Shown here: positions 63,631 to 64,000 of the stretch, in pieces
Layout of the letters: each line of letters opens with the position of its first letter
Position numbering within the stretch: position 1 is the stretch's first letter
DNA from: Polyangiaceae bacterium
GTDB lineage: Bacteria; Myxococcota_A; Polyangia; Polyangiales; Polyangiaceae
Reading direction: 5' to 3'
DNA length: 64,000 nucleotides
NCBI GenBank assembly: GCA_016712345.1
Contig: JADJRH010000002.1
Span: 496,001-560,000 of the forward strand
Position numbers and translations under genes: made by a program
The notes under the pieces: generated by a model
Told to the model about the DNA's origin: nothing
What the model saw: the letters and a program-made list of their open reading frames with translations, nothing else
The model's database searches: none

Positions 63631-64000
63631 TCAACGATCGGGATTCAGTTCCAGCTTCTCAACCAGCCATTCTAAGAACGTTCCCGCCTCGACTTGCGGA
63701 CGCTGTGCCGTCGAGTCTTCGTGATCCCAAAAAACTACCTCTTGCCTGGGCGAGCCAGTGTCCAAACACGAGAGGTTTCCAGCCCCATCGTTCATTAGCG
63801 GCAAAAGATTGTGCGGCAGCGGTGGCTGCATAGCGCCGCGCTCGCTGACCGTAATTTCTACCAGGTTCAGGTGAAATGGGACGTCGGAACCCAGTCCATA
63901 AACTTCCTTACCTTCCCACTCCAACCAACCAAATGCAGCCAAAAACGCGCGGTAGTCTCCGGTAATACGCGTACCCAACTCAGACTCGGCACGCCCGATT
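63631..64000 (-). CDS. SMI1/KNR4-family immunity-like protein, 5' end outside the window
   Basis: The C-terminal end is complete at 63631; the reading frame is open to the window edge, so the start lies beyond 64000. The visible part ELGTRITGDYRAFLAAFGWLEWEGKEVYGLG matches the SMI1/KNR4 pattern LGxxLPxDYRAFLxxYG-GxEIYGLG, and VFWDHEDSTAQRPQ with a late EWLVEKLEL helix fits the fold. SMI1/KNR4 proteins are typical immunity proteins for contact-dependent or polymorphic toxins. No toxin is seen in the window; it could lie beyond the right edge. Confidence 0.75.
   Translation of the reverse strand, partial: IGRAESELGTRITGDYRAFLAAFGWLEWEGKEVYGLGSDVPFHLNLVEITVSERGAMQPPLPHNLLPLMNDGAGNLSCLDTGSPRQEVVFWDHEDSTAQRPQVEAGTFLEWLVEKLELNPDR

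Noticed and set aside
1..64000. tRNA or rRNA genes
   Set aside because: No cloverleaf-like segment with T-loop consensus or rRNA-like sequence was seen by eye; a covariance search would be needed to exclude a tRNA fully.

Overview
The window is a 64 kb chromosomal piece of a bacterium that looks like a member of the Myxococcota (Polyangia-like delta-proteobacteria). The clues are many large secreted lipoproteins with Gly/Thr/Ser-rich linkers directly after the lipobox Cys, Cys-rich and kelch/FG-GAP surface proteins, thrombospondin type 3 Asp arrays, MYXO-CTERM-like C-terminal tags and moderately GC-rich DNA. Genes sit on both strands in short operons. I saw no rRNA, tRNA, phage structural genes, transposase or CRISPR array.

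Layout. 0-7.2 kb: a LuxR-type regulator, surface lipoproteins and the electron transfer flavoprotein pair etfB-etfA, all on the minus strand. 7.3-12.2 kb: nadB, followed after 13 bases by a tightly coupled SMC/OLD-like ATPase plus a small CHAT-like protease (candidate defence pair), then an Rpn-like nuclease-family protein. 12.2-16.6 kb: a lipoprotein, a cupin, a small lipoprotein and a bifunctional FTCD enzyme with an unusual zinc-finger-like insert. 16.7-23.1 kb: a giant Cys-rich/FG-GAP lipoprotein gene, divergent from an AvcD/DCD-type anti-phage nucleotide deaminase coupled to a DUF488-like protein. 23.1-28.6 kb: M23 peptidase lipoprotein, CPBP protease, patatin-like protein lacking the nucleophile, and a PEGA/TPR protein. 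28.7-39.6 kb: cell-surface genes (kelch protein, TSP3 giant, OmpA/TSP3 protein, lipoprotein with two chromo-barrel-like domains). 39.7-46.7 kb: GT39-type glycosyltransferase, MinD-J-like-HTH fusion, DUF1015, rhodanese, acyltransferase and SDR genes. 46.8-51.0 kb: a duplicated module of collagen-like protein plus TonB/AgmX-like protein. 51.1-57.2 kb: an INSIG-like membrane protein, a LOG-family protein, a DXDD-type terpene cyclase and an acetoacetate-decarboxylase/FAD-oxidoreductase fusion, a plausible isoprenoid/sterol-related locus. 57.3-64 kb: an SGNH lipoprotein, a 77-bp tandem repeat array, an amidohydrolase-TSP3 lipoprotein, a tandem cNMP-binding protein and a partial SMI1/KNR4 immunity-like gene.

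Most notable: two candidate or known-type defence loci (8.9-10.9 and 20.8-23.1 kb), the INSIG homologue beside a terpene cyclase, a strongly over-represented palindromic octamer (GTGTACAC) across the whole window, and a 77-bp repeat array closed by a large hairpin. Four genes (near 17.97, 24.75, 48.38 and 55.27 kb) carry single-base frameshifts, mostly at homopolymer runs, which suggests consensus errors in the assembly as much as real pseudogenes.
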